From positions 1 through 6,805 of the forward strand of contig JAUYEO010000047.1 in assembly GCA_030689795.1 (NCBI GenBank): 6,805 nucleotides of DNA. The letters are read 5' to 3'. The position numbers and the translations under genes were made by a program. The notes under the pieces are model-generated. The model was not told the DNA's origin. It saw only the letters and a program-made list of their open reading frames with translations, and did no database searches. Position 1 is the first letter of the stretch, and every line of letters begins with the position of its first letter. Positions 6,356 to 6,805 of this stretch are shown here, in pieces. Source of the stretch: Desulfobacterales bacterium (lineage in GTDB: Bacteria; Desulfobacterota; Desulfobacteria; Desulfobacterales; RPRI01).

Positions 6356-6805
6356 ATGCAATCGGCAGGATTTCAGATATTCCTGCTGGCCTGCTTATTA
6401 TCCTGTGCAATTATATCATCGGCAGGCATGGGATTTATCAAGCTTTCTTTTGCAGATGTTTTTAAAATTCTTACAGCAAAAATATTTAATCTGGAATCGG
6501 CCATTTCGGATATGGATAAACTCATGCCTGTCATAGTTATGGACGTCAGACTCCCACGGATTTTAACATCAGCAATTGTAGGCGGTGGATTAGCCATGTC
6601 AGGTGTTGTATTTCAGGGAATTCTTTTAAATCCGCTTGCAGATCCGTATACACTCGGGCCAATAGGTAACAGTTTAGTCCCTTTTCCTCTGATGATGGAA
6701 CAGTCATCCCACTCAGCCTCCACGGCGCAGGGGCGGTCAGGAACGGACGATATATTATTATGTCTGCTTATATATTTTGAGATCAACTGGAATTGTTGTA
6801 AAGCG
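6356..6805 (+). CDS. FecCD/BtuC-family ABC transporter permease, 5' part, apparently interrupted
   Basis: The frame is open from ATG 6356 to the window edge (150 codons, no stop). Residues 6-27 form a hydrophobic first segment followed by KLSFADVFKIL. RLPR lies at 65-68, a second hydrophobic segment at about 69-91, and NPLADPYTLG at 92-101. These are hallmarks of the FecCD permeases that import cobalamin, haem or ferric siderophores through the inner membrane. The cobalamin riboswitch upstream points to corrinoid import. After Gly101 (codon 6656-6658) the family continues with a small-residue stretch such as (I/V)SxGAA; here it becomes unrelated, polar and Cys-containing sequence. The other two frames hit stops within a few codons, so a simple frameshift does not rescue it. 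The start is uncertain: no good ribosome binding site is seen, and in-frame TTG 6326 is an alternative. Codon use is more A+T-rich than in the bza genes. Probably broken in this copy. Confidence 0.75.
   Translation, partial: MQSAGFQIFLLACLLSCAIISSAGMGFIKLSFADVFKILTAKIFNLESAISDMDKLMPVIVMDVRLPRILTSAIVGGGLAMSGVVFQGILLNPLADPYTLGPIGNSLVPFPLMMEQSSHSASTAQGRSGTDDILLCLLIYFEINWNCCKA
6659..6805. other. Sequence of unknown origin replacing the rest of the permease; possible mobile-element end
   Basis: Similarity to FecCD permeases stops abruptly at about 6658/6659. The following 147 bases mix a G+C-rich core (about 6719-6750) with A+T-rich flanks, unlike the permease gene. No gene can be recognised on either strand. 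An insertion sequence end is the simplest biological explanation, but only one junction lies in the window, so no terminal inverted repeat or target duplication can be tested. A rearrangement or assembly join is equally possible. Confidence 0.35.

Noticed and set aside
1..6805. CRISPR array, tRNA, rRNA or a phage-type defence system
   Set aside because: I saw no regularly spaced repeats, no tRNA-like cloverleaf and no defence-gene motifs; the short repeats at 371-400 are too few and too close.

Overview
The window reads as part of an anaerobic bacterial genome carrying the oxygen-independent route to 5,6-dimethylbenzimidazole (DMB), the lower ligand of vitamin B12. A ThiC-like hydroxybenzimidazole synthase, a CobT, and two tandem cobalamin-domain radical SAM proteins point to a strict anaerobe. 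The G+C-rich coding style, the single-strand operon and the DUF2284 cysteine domain would suit a Desulfobacterota-type (deltaproteobacterial) organism. That placement is inference, and a Firmicutes or other anaerobe cannot be excluded.

Bases 1-5947 hold five genes on the + strand in the order (bzaF or bzaB, 3' end only) - cobT - bzaC - bzaD - bzaE. This matches the published Eubacterium limosum type order bzaA-bzaB-cobT-bzaC-bzaD-bzaE. The ThiC-like enzyme should turn aminoimidazole ribotide into 5-hydroxybenzimidazole. The BzaC-like O-methyltransferase should give 5-methoxybenzimidazole. BzaD should add the C6 methyl, and BzaE should replace the methoxy group with methyl to give DMB. CobT activates the base to its alpha-ribotide for attachment to the corrinoid. 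The last four genes are tightly packed (14-nt overlap, 3-nt gap, 13-nt gap); only the gap before cobT (112 nt) is large. The most unusual feature is that the BzaC-like protein carries a C-terminal DUF2284-type domain with seven cysteines, probably a metal or Fe-S site.

Bases 5948-6355 have no gene. They hold a cobalamin riboswitch aptamer (about 6001-6170), followed by an intrinsic terminator (6229-6261) that overlaps a plausible antiterminator. From about 5950 the DNA is visibly richer in A+T than the operon.

From 6356 a FecCD/BtuC-type ABC permease begins under riboswitch control. It is convincing up to the conserved NPLADPYTLG motif (through 6658). The sequence then stops resembling the family although the frame stays open to the window edge. 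An insertion (for example an IS end), a rearrangement or an assembly join at about 6659 is the likely cause. The window thus joins B12 lower-ligand synthesis to a B12-regulated, apparently interrupted corrinoid uptake locus.
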